26,820 bases of DNA, taken from NCBI GenBank assembly GCA_964424555.1, contig CAYRIX010000026.1, positions 1 to 26,820 of the forward strand, given 5' to 3'. The position numbers were made by a program, and so were the translations under genes. The DNA is from UMGS172 sp964424555. Lineage in GTDB: Bacteria > Bacillota > Clostridia > Oscillospirales > Acutalibacteraceae. The notes below the pieces were generated by a model, which had not been told where the DNA came from, did no database searches, and was given only the letters and a program-made list of their open reading frames with translations. Positions 7,771 to 16,865 of the stretch are shown here, in pieces. Each line of letters begins with the position of its first letter. Position 1 is the first letter of the stretch.

Positions 7771-8682
7771 ATGGATTTTTTAAAGCTGCTCGAAAGCATA
7801 CGTAATCCCTTTTTAGACACATTTTTCTCAATCGTTACCCATCTTGGTGAGGAGACTGTTTTCATTGTAGTAGGCATACTCTTCTTTTGGTGCATTAACA
7901 AAAAGGAAGGCTATTATCTTCTGTCTGTCGGTCTTATCGGCACCGTTATCAATCAATTTTTAAAGCTGTGGTTCAGAATACCTCGTCCTTGGGTAAAGGA
8001 CCCCGATTTTACCATTGTCCCGTCAGCCCGAGCCGAGGCCACAGGCTATTCCTTCCCCTCAGGTCACACCCAAAGCTCTGTTGGAATCTTTGCAGGTATC
8101 GGCCGTTGGAACAAACAACTTTTGGTTCGCATCCTTTGTATTGCCGCCTGTGTGCTTGTACCGCTATCAAGACTTTATTTGGGTGTTCACACACCTTTGG
8201 ATGTGGGAGTATCCCTTGTTATCGCTTTGGCGCTTGTTTTTGGATTTTATCCAATAGTCAAAAAATGTCTCGAAAAGCCTAACGGAATGAGAATCCTGCT
8301 TGCCGCTATGACCGTTTTGTCGGTAGCCTTTTTGCTGTTTGTCAACCTTTACAGCTTCCCTCAGGACATAGATATCGAAAACTATGAATCAGGACTCAAA
8401 AACGGTTATAAGATGCTCGGTTGCATAGTGGGATTGTGGCTCTCATTCGAGGTCGATCTGAGATTCACTAAGTTTGATACCAAGGCCAAATGGTGGGTTC
8501 AGATATTAAAGTTCGTTTTGGGTCTTATTCCGGTTTTGCTTATCAAAATATTCTTAAAAGAACCCTGCTATGCCCTATGCGGCGGTAGCTTTTTGGGTGA
8601 CGGAGTACGTTATTTTCTCATCACCGCATTTGCAGGCTGTATCTGGCCTATGACATTCAAGCTCTTCAAAAAGATATCCTAA
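7771..8682 (+). CDS. PAP2-family membrane phosphatase
   Basis: 303 residues, preceded by AAGGAGACGACT and the ATG. All three PAP2 motifs are intact: KLWFRIPRP (Lys65, Arg72), PSGH (96-99) and SRLYLGVHTPLD (Arg134, His140, Asp144). Hydrophobic stretches near 28-41, 49-64, 103-131, 146-160, 174-192, 212-227, 240-258 and 275-295 suggest six to eight membrane segments. Catalytic motifs at the membrane surface point to dephosphorylation of a lipid phosphate or undecaprenyl-pyrophosphate-like substrate outside the cell; this is family knowledge, not shown here. The C-terminal membrane extension after about residue 165 is longer than in minimal PAP2 enzymes. A terminator follows. Confidence 0.9.
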   Translation: MDFLKLLESIRNPFLDTFFSIVTHLGEETVFIVVGILFFWCINKKEGYYLLSVGLIGTVINQFLKLWFRIPRPWVKDPDFTIVPSARAEATGYSFPSGHTQSSVGIFAGIGRWNKQLLVRILCIAACVLVPLSRLYLGVHTPLDVGVSLVIALALVFGFYPIVKKCLEKPNGMRILLAAMTVLSVAFLLFVNLYSFPQDIDIENYESGLKNGYKMLGCIVGLWLSFEVDLRFTKFDTKAKWWVQILKFVLGLIPVLLIKIFLKEPCYALCGGSFLGDGVRYFLITAFAGCIWPMTFKLFKKIS

Positions 8683-8718
8683 TAGCTGTCTTAATAATTA
8701 AACATCCATAAATTGAAA

Positions 8719-8757
8719 CGGACATTGCGTTGTTAAAACACAATGCCCGTTTTATTG
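8719..8757 (+). terminator. Intrinsic terminator between convergent PAP2 and sufB-like genes
   Basis: CGGACATTGCG pairs with CACAATGCCCG (two mismatches) and is followed by TTTTATTGTT. It may work in both directions, as the sufB-like stop codon lies at its edge (8758). Confidence 0.8.
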
Positions 8758-9681
8758 TTATCTTAAGAATCCGTTAACAATCTGCTCCTCGGCTTCGGCC
8801 TCGGTGAGTCCCAAGGTCATCAGCTTGATAAGCTGTTCACCTGCGATCTTGCCGATAGCCGCCTCATGAATAAGGCTGGCCTCAACATGGTTGGCGTTGA
8901 CCTTCGGAACTGCCGAAACGGTAGCGTCATCCATAACGATTGCATCACACTCGGTATGTCCGTTGCAACGGTTGTTACCGTTTATATTGGAGATAAACAA
9001 CTGATGTGACTTGTCCTTAGCAACCGAGCGTGAGACAACGTGAGCAGCACAGTCAATACCGTCCATATCCACCGAGAAATCGGTCGTAGCAGTCTGGTTG
9101 CCGTGAGTCATTATCTTCTCACCGATAATGAGCGTTGCCTTGTCTTTAAGAACGGCGGTGGTGGTACGGTAGGTAGAGTCAACACCCTTGATCTGTACCG
9201 TTTCCATTTCTACGTAACCGCCCTCTTCAACCTTGACAACAGTTGTGGGATTCATCAATCTTTCACCGTTGCCGTTACCGTCGCCGTAATGCTTTTCAAC
9301 ATACTTTAATTTAGCGTTTTTTCCGACATAAAAGGTGTGAATACCGCTGTGTTCGGTCGTAGCATCGCCGTCGTTATGGATACCGCAGCCTGCAACGATA
9401 ACGACATCAGAGTCTTCACCGATGTAAAAATCATTGTAAACCGTCTCACGGATACCTGCTTCGGACAAAAGCACGGGGATGTGCACACTTTCCTTCTTGG
9501 TGCCGGGCTTAATTATGATATCAATACCGGGCTTGTCGGTCTTGGTTACTATATCAATATTGGCCGTTGTGTTACGTCCTGCACTTTCACCGTTGGCACG
9601 GATGTTGTACGCACCGTTAGGTACATCATGCAGATCGGCAACCTGCTCCAATAACTGTTTTTGAATACTGTCAAGTGCCAT
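8758..9681 (-). CDS. SufB/SufD-family Fe-S scaffold protein (short form)
   Basis: 307 residues from the ATG at 9681; GAGGA lies 9 bp upstream, and an ATG five codons earlier overlaps that site. SufB and SufD build Fe-S clusters on a beta-helix scaffold with the SufC ATPase. Here the beta-helix part is clear from about residue 85 (VVIVAGCGIHNDG) through GIHTFYVGKNAKLKYVEKHYGDG, MNPTTVVKVEEGGYVEMETVQIKG and HGHTECDA-type turns. The C-terminal SufC-contact helices (HEAAIGKIAGEQLIKLMTLGLTEAEAEEQIVNGFLR) are typical. The protein is much shorter than canonical SufB (about 470) and no sufS or sufU is near. With the sufC-like gene 16 bp upstream it fits the minimal two-gene SUF-like system (described as SMS). 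That assignment is inference. Confidence 0.88.
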   Translation of the reverse strand: MALDSIQKQLLEQVADLHDVPNGAYNIRANGESAGRNTTANIDIVTKTDKPGIDIIIKPGTKKESVHIPVLLSEAGIRETVYNDFYIGEDSDVVIVAGCGIHNDGDATTEHSGIHTFYVGKNAKLKYVEKHYGDGNGNGERLMNPTTVVKVEEGGYVEMETVQIKGVDSTYRTTTAVLKDKATLIIGEKIMTHGNQTATTDFSVDMDGIDCAAHVVSRSVAKDKSHQLFISNINGNNRCNGHTECDAIVMDDATVSAVPKVNANHVEASLIHEAAIGKIAGEQLIKLMTLGLTEAEAEEQIVNGFLR

Positions 9682-9697
9682 TTTTAAATTCCTCACA

Positions 9698-10423
9698 TTA
9701 AAGTTTTTCGGTCAATACCGAGCATGCGGCGGCCGAAGTATCAAGCAAAGACGGCAGGATGTGTTCCTTTTTGCCGTCCTCTTTGATCTTACCGTCGGCA
9801 ATGACGATAATACGGTCAGCAATGTTCAAAATGCGTTCCTGATGGGAGATTATCAGTATAGAACCGTTTATCTTTTCACGCATTTTTTCAAACACTGCGA
9901 TAAGGTTTGAAAAGCTCCAAAGGTCAATACCTGCCTCAGGCTCGTCAAACACGGTAAACTCGGTTCCTCTTGCCATAGCCATCGCAATTTCGATTCGTTT
10001 CAGCTCACCGCCCGAAAGACTCTCGTTGACCTCACGGCCAACATACTCTCTTGCGCAAAGGCCGACCTCTGAAAGATAGGTGCATACCTCTGCTACGTTC
10101 AGATCCTTTCCGCTCGCTAAAGTAACGAGGTCACGAACCGTGATTCCCTTAAAACGTACAGGCTGCTGAAAAGCATAGCTGATGCCCATTCTTGCACGTT
10201 CGGTTATGGAAGCTTTCGTAATATCCTGACCATTGAAAATTATCTGACCCGATGTAGGGGTATAGATACCTGCAATAAGCTTGGCAAGCGTCGACTTACC
10301 GCCGCCGTTAGGACCTGTAAAAGCAACAAAGCCCTTGTCAATGGTAAGACTGACATCCTTTATTATATCTTTTGTGCCTTTGTCATTCTCGGCACTGAAG
10401 CAAACATTCTTAAGCTCTAACAT
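9698..10423 (-). CDS. sufC: SufC-type ABC ATPase
   Basis: 241 residues from the ATG at 10423, chosen for the GGAGG 5-6 bp upstream; an in-frame ATG lies 12 bp earlier. All ABC ATPase motifs are present: Walker A GPNGGGKST (37-45), Q-loop Gln86, signature LSGGELKR (136-143), Walker B with FDEPEAGIDLWSF (159-171) and the switch His194. The EPEAGIDLWSF wording and the lack of membrane partners are typical of SufC rather than transporters. It powers cluster assembly on the adjacent SufB-like protein. Intact and normal in length. Confidence 0.9.
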   Translation of the reverse strand: MLELKNVCFSAENDKGTKDIIKDVSLTIDKGFVAFTGPNGGGKSTLAKLIAGIYTPTSGQIIFNGQDITKASITERARMGISYAFQQPVRFKGITVRDLVTLASGKDLNVAEVCTYLSEVGLCAREYVGREVNESLSGGELKRIEIAMAMARGTEFTVFDEPEAGIDLWSFSNLIAVFEKMREKINGSILIISHQERILNIADRIIVIADGKIKEDGKKEHILPSLLDTSAAACSVLTEKL

Positions 10424-10470
10424 CTTAACCTCCAAAAAGTAAACCCGAAAGCCAACCTTCGTATTATATT

Positions 10471-10498
10471 ATTATACATCTTTTTTTCTAAATAACAA
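10471..10498 (-). promoter_or_regulatory. Probable promoter of sufC-sufB
   Basis: Minus strand: TTGTTA (10493-10498), 16-bp spacer, TATAAT (10471-10476). About 45 bp of leader to the sufC start. The -10 is perfect, the -35 fair. Confidence 0.55.
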
Positions 10499-10567
10499 GT
10501 AGCAAACCGTATAATTTTACATATTTTGACACCTAATTTTATAATTGCAACCGCCGATTAGAGCTTA

Positions 10568-10576
10568 TGTTATAGT
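10568..10576 (+). promoter_or_regulatory. Candidate extended -10 promoter of the rhs gene
   Basis: TGTTATAGT (TG-n-TATAGT) with no good -35 at normal distance; the nearest, TTGCAA at 10545, is 20 bp away. It would give a leader of about 95 nt. Confidence 0.4.
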
Positions 10577-10620
10577 ATTTTTAAGCGAAAAAAATTAAAA
10601 CACCCCAAAACTGACCTCAT

Positions 10621-10668
10621 TGAATGCTACACTGCACAGGCAGTTGCAAAATTAAAGCATTCAGGAGG
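10621..10668 (+). promoter_or_regulatory. Structured rhs leader next to the ribosome binding site
   Basis: TGAATGCT (10621-10628) and AGCATTCA (10656-10663) are a perfect 8-bp inverted repeat. Inside it ACTGC-ACAG-GCAGT (10631-10644) forms a second hairpin. The outer stem ends in the first base of the Shine-Dalgarno AGGAGG (10663-10668), so folding could limit ribosome access. Confidence 0.5.
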
Positions 10669-10676
10669 AAAAAAGA

Positions 10677-13600
10677 ATGAAATATGTAACAAAAATCACG
10701 CTGTCAAAGGAAAGTATAACTCTTGCAAGTAACGGAACCTATCAGCTTACGGCAAGTGTTTCACCTGACGATGCAACTAACCGGACAATACTGTGGGAAA
10801 GCGATGACCCCTCAGTAGCCGATGTAAACGACGACGGTCTTATCACTGCTAAAGCCTACGGCTGCACCTACATCAATGCCTGCGCAACCGACGGCAGCGG
10901 TGTTACGGCATCCTGCTATGTCTGGGTCGGAAGCAAAATGACCGTTGATTCGGTCGACATACCGGGTGAGCTTCATATGGTGGTAGGCGAATCCACCGTT
11001 ATCCCTGCCTTTATTACACCCGAGGACGCTCCTATTCAGGACATTGAATGGACGACCGAGTATGTTGACGATATAGTCTCCATAACACCCGACACACCGC
11101 AGGGCAACGGATATGCCACCGCAACCATCCACGCATTGCGTCAGGGCTCGACCACCATCTACGCTCGCTCTTTGGATAACAGCTTAGCCATGGACGGCTG
11201 TGTCGTATATGTCGAAGAAGCAGGCGAAGACGTTGTCCCCGTAGAAAGCATTGAGCTGGAAACCAAAAGCCTCACTATGTCGGTGGGTACATCCAGCGAC
11301 TTCACAGTGACGGTCACCCCCTCAGAGGCCACATATTCCGACCTCACTTGGGAGACCGACACACCCGATATAATCAAGATCAGTCAATCGACAAGTAAAA
11401 AATTTAAGCTCAAGGCACTCTTCCCCGGCACGGTCGAAGTAACCTTTATTGCAGGCGGAGTTTGGGACACCTTAACCGTAAAGGTTACCCAAACCACCAC
11501 CGAGCCTGTGGAGACCGAGCCTTCGACCGCCAACCCCAACAGTACCACACAGCACAATACCATCGTCGACCCGATCGATGTTTTCAGCGGTGCGCAGGTC
11601 ATTAAAAACGACCTCATAAGTCTTTTCGGCGGATTGGGTCTTACTCTCTCGGCTCATTACAACTCAACCAAGCTGGTCAACGGCTCGTTGGGTAAGGGCT
11701 GGTATCACAATTATGAAAAACACATGGTTATGGGTGATTGCGAGGCAAAGGTCTACGATAATCCCTCGACCTTCAACAACTTTGCTTGTTGTGTTGACGG
11801 TCAGTTACAGTGCACCACTTTTGGTAAAAACGGCTACACTATTTCCGAGTGCTACGACGGTCAATACCCTTACGTGCTTGACTGTAATCTTGAGCGTCAG
11901 GAGTATTACTGCCATGACGGCCGATTGGGTAAGATAGTTGACCGCCACGGCTTTGAAACGCTTATCACCTACACAGGCAACACAACGGTCATCACCGACA
12001 CGGTTTCGGGAAGATGTATTTATGCCGAAAAGGACACCGACGGCAGGATAGTCCGTGTGCATGACGGCTTAGGCCGACAGACCACCCTCGAATATGACGG
12101 AGACCTGCTTGCGGCCATTACCGACGTCAACGGCAATACTCTCTCCTACTGCTATGACTCGGACGGCAGAGTCCTTTGCGGCACCGATGCCGAGAACGTA
12201 ACATATTTTGAGAACACCTATGACAACAGCGGAAGAATCGTAAGTCAGAAGGATGCCGTCAGCGGCTCGGCTCCGACCGTTATCGAGTACCTCGGCAATA
12301 CCCGAATAAGCACCAACCGCAACGGCTGTAAGAGTACCCGTGTTTACAACGACCTCGGTCTGCTCACAAGCTTCACCGACGAAAACGGCAGCACCAAGCG
12401 TTACAGCTACGATGACAACGGCAACCTTGTATCGGTGACCGATGCACTGGGTCAAGCGGTCAAGACTGTTTGCAACAGCTTCAATAAGCCTCTCAGCTTG
12501 ACCGATAAAAACGGCAACGTGACCAAATACACCTACGACCAAAGCGGCAATGTCTTAAAGGTAGTCTACCCCAACGGCTCGTATGAGAGCTTCGAATACA
12601 ACGGCCGAAATCAGGTCATCTCGCATACCGACCGCCGAGGCACCGTAACGCTTTATACCTATGACACTAACGGCATGCCCTGTGCTAAAAAGGTTGGTGA
12701 CAAAAAGGCGGTTCAGTACAGCTATTCCGAGGGTCTGCTCATGCTTGAAAAGGATGCGCTTGACAATCAATCGACCTACTGCTATAATATTTACGGACAG
12801 CCCGTGACCAAGACCGATGCTTTGGGCAATGAAACTCATTATGAGTACGACAACTCGGGCAATGTACTGAGAGCAATTGATGCCAACGGCGGTGAGGTAT
12901 CCTACACCTACGACGGCAATTACTGCAAGCGCTCGTTTACCGATGCCAACGGCAATACGACCTATTACCGCTACAACGGCAACCTTAAGCCCACGGTCAC
13001 TACCCTGCCCGACGGCAACACCGTAAGGCATGAGTATGACGGAGAGGACCGCCTTGTTGCGACCTATGACCAGCTCAACAACTGCACCGTCACCGATTAT
13101 GACTCGGCAGGCCGTGTAACAGCCAAGCATGATGCCGAGGGCTACTGCACCGAATTTTGTCATGACGCTGTGGGCAATATTGTGTCTGAGGTCAACCAAA
13201 ACGGCGGAACAACTCTCAGAACCTATGACGCCAACGGCAATCTCCTCACCGTAACCGACGCTGAGGGGAACACTACTCGCCACTGGTATGACAGTATGTC
13301 CAAGCTTATACGCACTGTTGATGCGCTCGGCGGAGCTACTGTTTACAAATACTCTCAGGCGGGTGATCTGCTGAGCGTTACCGACGCTTCGGGAAATACT
13401 GTAACCTACGAGTACGACGATTACGGTAACAAGGTCAAGGAGACCGATGCCAACGGAAATGTAAAGCAGTTTGTTTACGATGCCAATAATAACCTTACGG
13501 TTACTATAGACGCACAGCGCAATGTCACAACACACACTTACGATTCGTGCAACCGTCTTGTAAGCGTCACCAACGCAGAAGACCGGAAAGTATGCTATGA

Positions 13601-16148
13601 ATATGACGCACTGGGCAACAGAATCGCCGTTACCGATGCCAAGGGCAATACCGTGCGTACTACGTACGATGCAAACGGCAATATTTTGTGTGTTACCGAC
13701 GCTAAAGGAAATATTCAGACAGCTTATGAATACAATGAATTAAACCTTGCCGTTGCGGTCATTGATGCCATCGGCAATACAACCGAGTATTGCTACAACG
13801 GTATCGGTAAGACCTGTAGTATTACCGACGCTCTCGGACACTCCAAGCAGTTTATTTATGACCGTCGAGGAAACAACACCGATGTAATAGATGCGTTGGG
13901 TAACCGGAGCTCGATGTACTATAACGGCCTCGGCAATGTGACAAGCATCCACGGACCGACAGGCGCTAAAACCCAATATACCTACGATTCCATGGGCAGG
14001 TTGGTTGCTGAGACCAACACCATGAACAATGTCGTAAGGATTGGATATAACGAGCTTAACCGCAAGGAAAGCTATACCAACGGCAGAGGTCAGAAGCATA
14101 GATATACCTATGACGCAATGGGTCGCATGCGTGCGCATGTGAAACCCGAGGATGACGTAAGCTACACCTACGATAAAAACGGTAATCTGCTGACCGTGAC
14201 CGACAAAAACGGCACAATATCCCGTGAGTATGATGAGCTCAACCGTGTGACAAAGTATACCGATACTTTTGGTAACGAAATCGGTTATGAGTACGATAAG
14301 ATCGGCAACCTCATAAAGCTCACCTACCCCGACGGAACTGCCGTTAAATACACCTATGATGCCAACAATAATATGACCTCGGTTACCGACTGGGCAGGAC
14401 GTGTGACAAGGTACACCTATGACGAAAACAACCTTGTAACCAAGGTTGTAAAGCCTGATAAGAGTGTGACCACCACGACCTATGATACGGCTCACCGCAT
14501 CACCTCAAGCGTTGAAAGACGGTCTACAGGAAGCCTGATTTCGGGATATAAGTATACTTTCGACGATTTAGGACGAATTTCGACAGAATCGTGTCTTGAC
14601 AAGGGCACCAAATTTTGGTATACTTATGATAGCCTATCAAGGATAGTTCATAAATTGACCACCGATCTTTACGGCAATCATATGTACGAAGAAAGCTACG
14701 AATATGATGCTGCAGGCAATATTCGTTACACAACCGACAACTGTTGCGAGGAAAACAGCTATTCGTACACTTCCAATAACCGCCTGAAATCATACAACGG
14801 CTACAACGTAGGCTTTGATGAAGACGGCAACATGCTGTACTTCTATCAGGACGGTACAAAGTGTTCCCTCACCTATGACTCGTCCAACAGACTGCTCTCG
14901 GCTAAGAGCTGTAAATATACCTATAACGCCGAGAATACACGTATTAAAAAGGTATACGGCAGCACGGCCACAACATACGTATATAACACTGTAGCAAAGT
15001 TGAGCCAGTTGCTCGTAATGAAAAAGGGCTCAACAATCACAAAGTATGTGTATGGCTTGGGTCTTATCGGTGAGGAATGCAACGGTGCGTTTAAAACTTA
15101 CCACTTCGATTACCGTGGAAGCACAGTTGCATTGACTAACATCAATGGTGTTGTTACCAATATATTCACATATGATACCTACGGTAAATTGACCGAAGGC
15201 AGCAGTAGCGTTACCCCATTCCTCTACAACGGTCGTGACGGTGTAATTACTGACGAAAACGGCCTGTACTACATGCGTGCTCGATACTATTCGCCTGATT
15301 TACGTAGATTCGTTAACGCTGACATAGTAAGAGGTGCTATATCCGACTCTACTTCCCTTAACCGTTATGCTTACGTTAACGGTAATCCGGTTTCTAATAT
15401 AGACCCACTTGGTCTCTGTCATGAAACTTTAACGCTTGGTAGCGCTAGCACAACAACATTTATAGAAGAATTCGATGAATCAATCAATTATTATACGGCA
15501 ATCTTTGTTGCAAATAAAACTGGAAAATACACTAGTATAGTTGGCCACACAGAACTGTATTTTCTAGGCGATAACGGGTCTTGGGTTTTCACTGAATTTA
15601 ACGGCAATGTTAAACAAGTTATTGAAGACAAAAGTACAGCAACAGTCAGATACCATCCCATTTCTGATGTCAATGATAAAAATTACCCCAAAATGTATAA
15701 CAGTGCAACGGGTGAATTCATTGAACTCGAGAATTATGACTATGTTGTTTTAACTGGTGATTTTAAGGATAGTGTAAGACTAGCGTATGAATACCATTAT
15801 CATATTAATGGCAAAGATTTTGGCGACTATAATTTATTGTTAAACAACTGCTCAGATTATACTGATATGTTGCTTGACGTTGCAAAAATTGACGGCTATT
15901 TGACGCAACGTTTCATTAACAGCGATTCTTTAATATCGATTCCTGCCATCCGTGAAATACAGACTTCTTTCTATAGAGAAGCCGATTCATATCTTAATAC
16001 TGTATATGAAAAGGTTGTTGATTATGGGGAAAAATTTAAAAAAGGCGCCGAAACGCTAATTGACAAACTTTGCAACATTGACGATATTATTAAAGATGCT
16101 CATGAGAATGCTCTATTTGGGAAGTTACGTACCTTGTGGTTTAATTAG
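10677..16148 (+). CDS. Big2-RHS polymorphic toxin, 1823 residues
   Basis: The start is set by AGGAGG 8 bp upstream and an in-frame TAA at 10653. Domain order: three Ig-like Big2 repeats (about 3-85, 88-185 and 188-272; each ends in a 'G-a-t-I-t-a' type strand), a Thr/Glu/Pro linker (272-292), a DUF6531-like entry segment (DPIDVFSGAQVIKND), then dozens of YD repeats (about 400-1480), the RHS core (Y-RARYYSPDLRRFVNAD... about 1470-1576) and the border DPLGL (1576-1580). After it comes a variable tip of 243 residues. The RHS shell encloses the tip and releases it to act on target cells; this is family knowledge. No signal peptide or membrane segment is visible, which leaves the export route open. 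Coding GC falls sharply at the tip. A lipoprotein gene follows after 25 bp. The tip has VGHTELYF (His1624) and LLLNNCSDY (Cys1725), like circularly permuted papain-fold enzymes. Confidence 0.92.
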   Translation: MKYVTKITLSKESITLASNGTYQLTASVSPDDATNRTILWESDDPSVADVNDDGLITAKAYGCTYINACATDGSGVTASCYVWVGSKMTVDSVDIPGELHMVVGESTVIPAFITPEDAPIQDIEWTTEYVDDIVSITPDTPQGNGYATATIHALRQGSTTIYARSLDNSLAMDGCVVYVEEAGEDVVPVESIELETKSLTMSVGTSSDFTVTVTPSEATYSDLTWETDTPDIIKISQSTSKKFKLKALFPGTVEVTFIAGGVWDTLTVKVTQTTTEPVETEPSTANPNSTTQHNTIVDPIDVFSGAQVIKNDLISLFGGLGLTLSAHYNSTKLVNGSLGKGWYHNYEKHMVMGDCEAKVYDNPSTFNNFACCVDGQLQCTTFGKNGYTISECYDGQYPYVLDCNLERQEYYCHDGRLGKIVDRHGFETLITYTGNTTVITDTVSGRCIYAEKDTDGRIVRVHDGLGRQTTLEYDGDLLAAITDVNGNTLSYCYDSDGRVLCGTDAENVTYFENTYDNSGRIVSQKDAVSGSAPTVIEYLGNTRISTNRNGCKSTRVYNDLGLLTSFTDENGSTKRYSYDDNGNLVSVTDALGQAVKTVCNSFNKPLSLTDKNGNVTKYTYDQSGNVLKVVYPNGSYESFEYNGRNQVISHTDRRGTVTLYTYDTNGMPCAKKVGDKKAVQYSYSEGLLMLEKDALDNQSTYCYNIYGQPVTKTDALGNETHYEYDNSGNVLRAIDANGGEVSYTYDGNYCKRSFTDANGNTTYYRYNGNLKPTVTTLPDGNTVRHEYDGEDRLVATYDQLNNCTVTDYDSAGRVTAKHDAEGYCTEFCHDAVGNIVSEVNQNGGTTLRTYDANGNLLTVTDAEGNTTRHWYDSMSKLIRTVDALGGATVYKYSQAGDLLSVTDASGNTVTYEYDDYGNKVKETDANGNVKQFVYDANNNLTVTIDAQRNVTTHTYDSCNRLVSVTNAEDRKVCYEYDALGNRIAVTDAKGNTVRTTYDANGNILCVTDAKGNIQTAYEYNELNLAVAVIDAIGNTTEYCYNGIGKTCSITDALGHSKQFIYDRRGNNTDVIDALGNRSSMYYNGLGNVTSIHGPTGAKTQYTYDSMGRLVAETNTMNNVVRIGYNELNRKESYTNGRGQKHRYTYDAMGRMRAHVKPEDDVSYTYDKNGNLLTVTDKNGTISREYDELNRVTKYTDTFGNEIGYEYDKIGNLIKLTYPDGTAVKYTYDANNNMTSVTDWAGRVTRYTYDENNLVTKVVKPDKSVTTTTYDTAHRITSSVERRSTGSLISGYKYTFDDLGRISTESCLDKGTKFWYTYDSLSRIVHKLTTDLYGNHMYEESYEYDAAGNIRYTTDNCCEENSYSYTSNNRLKSYNGYNVGFDEDGNMLYFYQDGTKCSLTYDSSNRLLSAKSCKYTYNAENTRIKKVYGSTATTYVYNTVAKLSQLLVMKKGSTITKYVYGLGLIGEECNGAFKTYHFDYRGSTVALTNINGVVTNIFTYDTYGKLTEGSSSVTPFLYNGRDGVITDENGLYYMRARYYSPDLRRFVNADIVRGAISDSTSLNRYAYVNGNPVSNIDPLGLCHETLTLGSASTTTFIEEFDESINYYTAIFVANKTGKYTSIVGHTELYFLGDNGSWVFTEFNGNVKQVIEDKSTATVRYHPISDVNDKNYPKMYNSATGEFIELENYDYVVLTGDFKDSVRLAYEYHYHINGKDFGDYNLLLNNCSDYTDMLLDVAKIDGYLTQRFINSDSLISIPAIREIQTSFYREADSYLNTVYEKVVDYGEKFKKGAETLIDKLCNIDDIIKDAHENALFGKLRTLWFN
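14596..14624 (+). promoter_or_regulatory. Internal sigma-A promoter within the rhs coding region
   Basis: TTGACA (14596-14601), 17-bp spacer, TATACT (14619-14624), with TGG before the -10. It lies inside the rhs frame about 780 bp before the tip border. The same arrangement occurs at the matching place of the second copy (17031-17059), although the spacers differ at about half their bases. It could express the tip-proximal part and, more usefully, the lipoprotein gene at 16174. Confidence 0.6.
14709..15232 (+). repeat. RHS core duplication, copy 1 (identical tract)
   Basis: By eye this 524-bp stretch is identical to 17144-17667 (offset 2435). Similarity continues with scattered differences upstream to about 14596 and downstream to the tip border near 15413. 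The pattern suggests recent gene conversion or recombination between the two rhs copies. Confidence 0.9.
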
Positions 16149-16173
16149 CAACATTTTCAAAAGGAGTTATGCC

Positions 16174-16812
16174 GTGTATAAACGTTCTATTACATTTGTA
16201 TTGTCAGTTATCATGTGTTTAACATGTTCCGCTTGTAAGGATTTTGTTGATAAAATATTCGATAAAACATGTGATATTTATTCAGAGAACTCTTCTTGCC
16301 CAGTCAAATTCGTTGAAGGACAAGGAGAGGAATATGGGCACTATGTGTATAATAATAAAAAATATATTTATGATAATGAATTATTTTATCAAGCAGGCGG
16401 TATAGTCAACAATCAAAAAAATAATTTTGTCCAAATTGGAGAAGAATTATTGGAGGTTTATTACTCATATACAACAGATAATCCTATGTATATTATCAGC
16501 AGTTCAAAGGGAGATTTTGTATATTTGAGATCTGATTATGTGCTTATTGAAGATACATTTACGATTAGCAATACAGATATAAGTTTTGTACTTAGTGAGG
16601 TAATCAAAGAAAACCACACTATTGAGTATGACAGAACAATAAATCACAAGTATGTGAGCCTCGAACCGCATTCATTGCCGTACCTGAGTATTGGTGCATA
16701 TATTTTTCAGAATAAAGGAAAATTTTACATCAGTATTAATGGTTGGAATAATGTAGTATGTGAAATCACTGATGAGTTTTCGCAACTATTGATTGATAAT
16801 AATTTTGTTTAA
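16174..16812 (+). CDS. Lipoprotein, putative immunity protein for the first RHS tip
   Basis: 212 residues from a GTG at 16174 with AAGGAG 7 bp upstream; the frame is open further back but overlaps the rhs tip and lacks a binding site there. Residues 1-21 (MYKRSITFVLSVIMCLTCSAC) are a lipoprotein signal with the acylated Cys probably at 21. The rest is AT-rich, acidic and rich in Tyr, Asn and Ile, with short repeated strand-like segments (YVYNNKKYIYDNE, YYSYTTDNPMYII, YISINGW), suggesting an all-beta fold. I recognise no family. Position directly after the toxin tip, before a terminator, and the parallel lipoprotein after the second tip argue for an immunity role at the outer face of the membrane. 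That is inference from layout. Confidence 0.72.
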   Translation: MYKRSITFVLSVIMCLTCSACKDFVDKIFDKTCDIYSENSSCPVKFVEGQGEEYGHYVYNNKKYIYDNELFYQAGGIVNNQKNNFVQIGEELLEVYYSYTTDNPMYIISSSKGDFVYLRSDYVLIEDTFTISNTDISFVLSEVIKENHTIEYDRTINHKYVSLEPHSLPYLSIGAYIFQNKGKFYISINGWNNVVCEITDEFSQLLIDNNFV

Positions 16813-16865
16813 ATCATAACATAAATTTCACAAAATAATACCAACATATTTATGCATAGCTTCTT

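Noticed and set aside
10526..10545. TTGACA followed by TATAAT upstream of rhs
   Set aside because: The spacing is only 8 bp, too short for a sigma-A promoter.
12400..14200. Regular short repeats that could suggest a CRISPR array or minisatellite
   Set aside because: The repeats are degenerate, in frame and encode the YD consensus of one protein. There are no constant repeats with unique spacers.
12069..14495. Long open frames on the minus strand opposite the rhs gene (up to about 326 codons)
   Set aside because: They come from the periodic YD-repeat codon pattern read in antisense. The translations are valine- and isoleucine-rich and repetitive, and have no ribosome binding sites.
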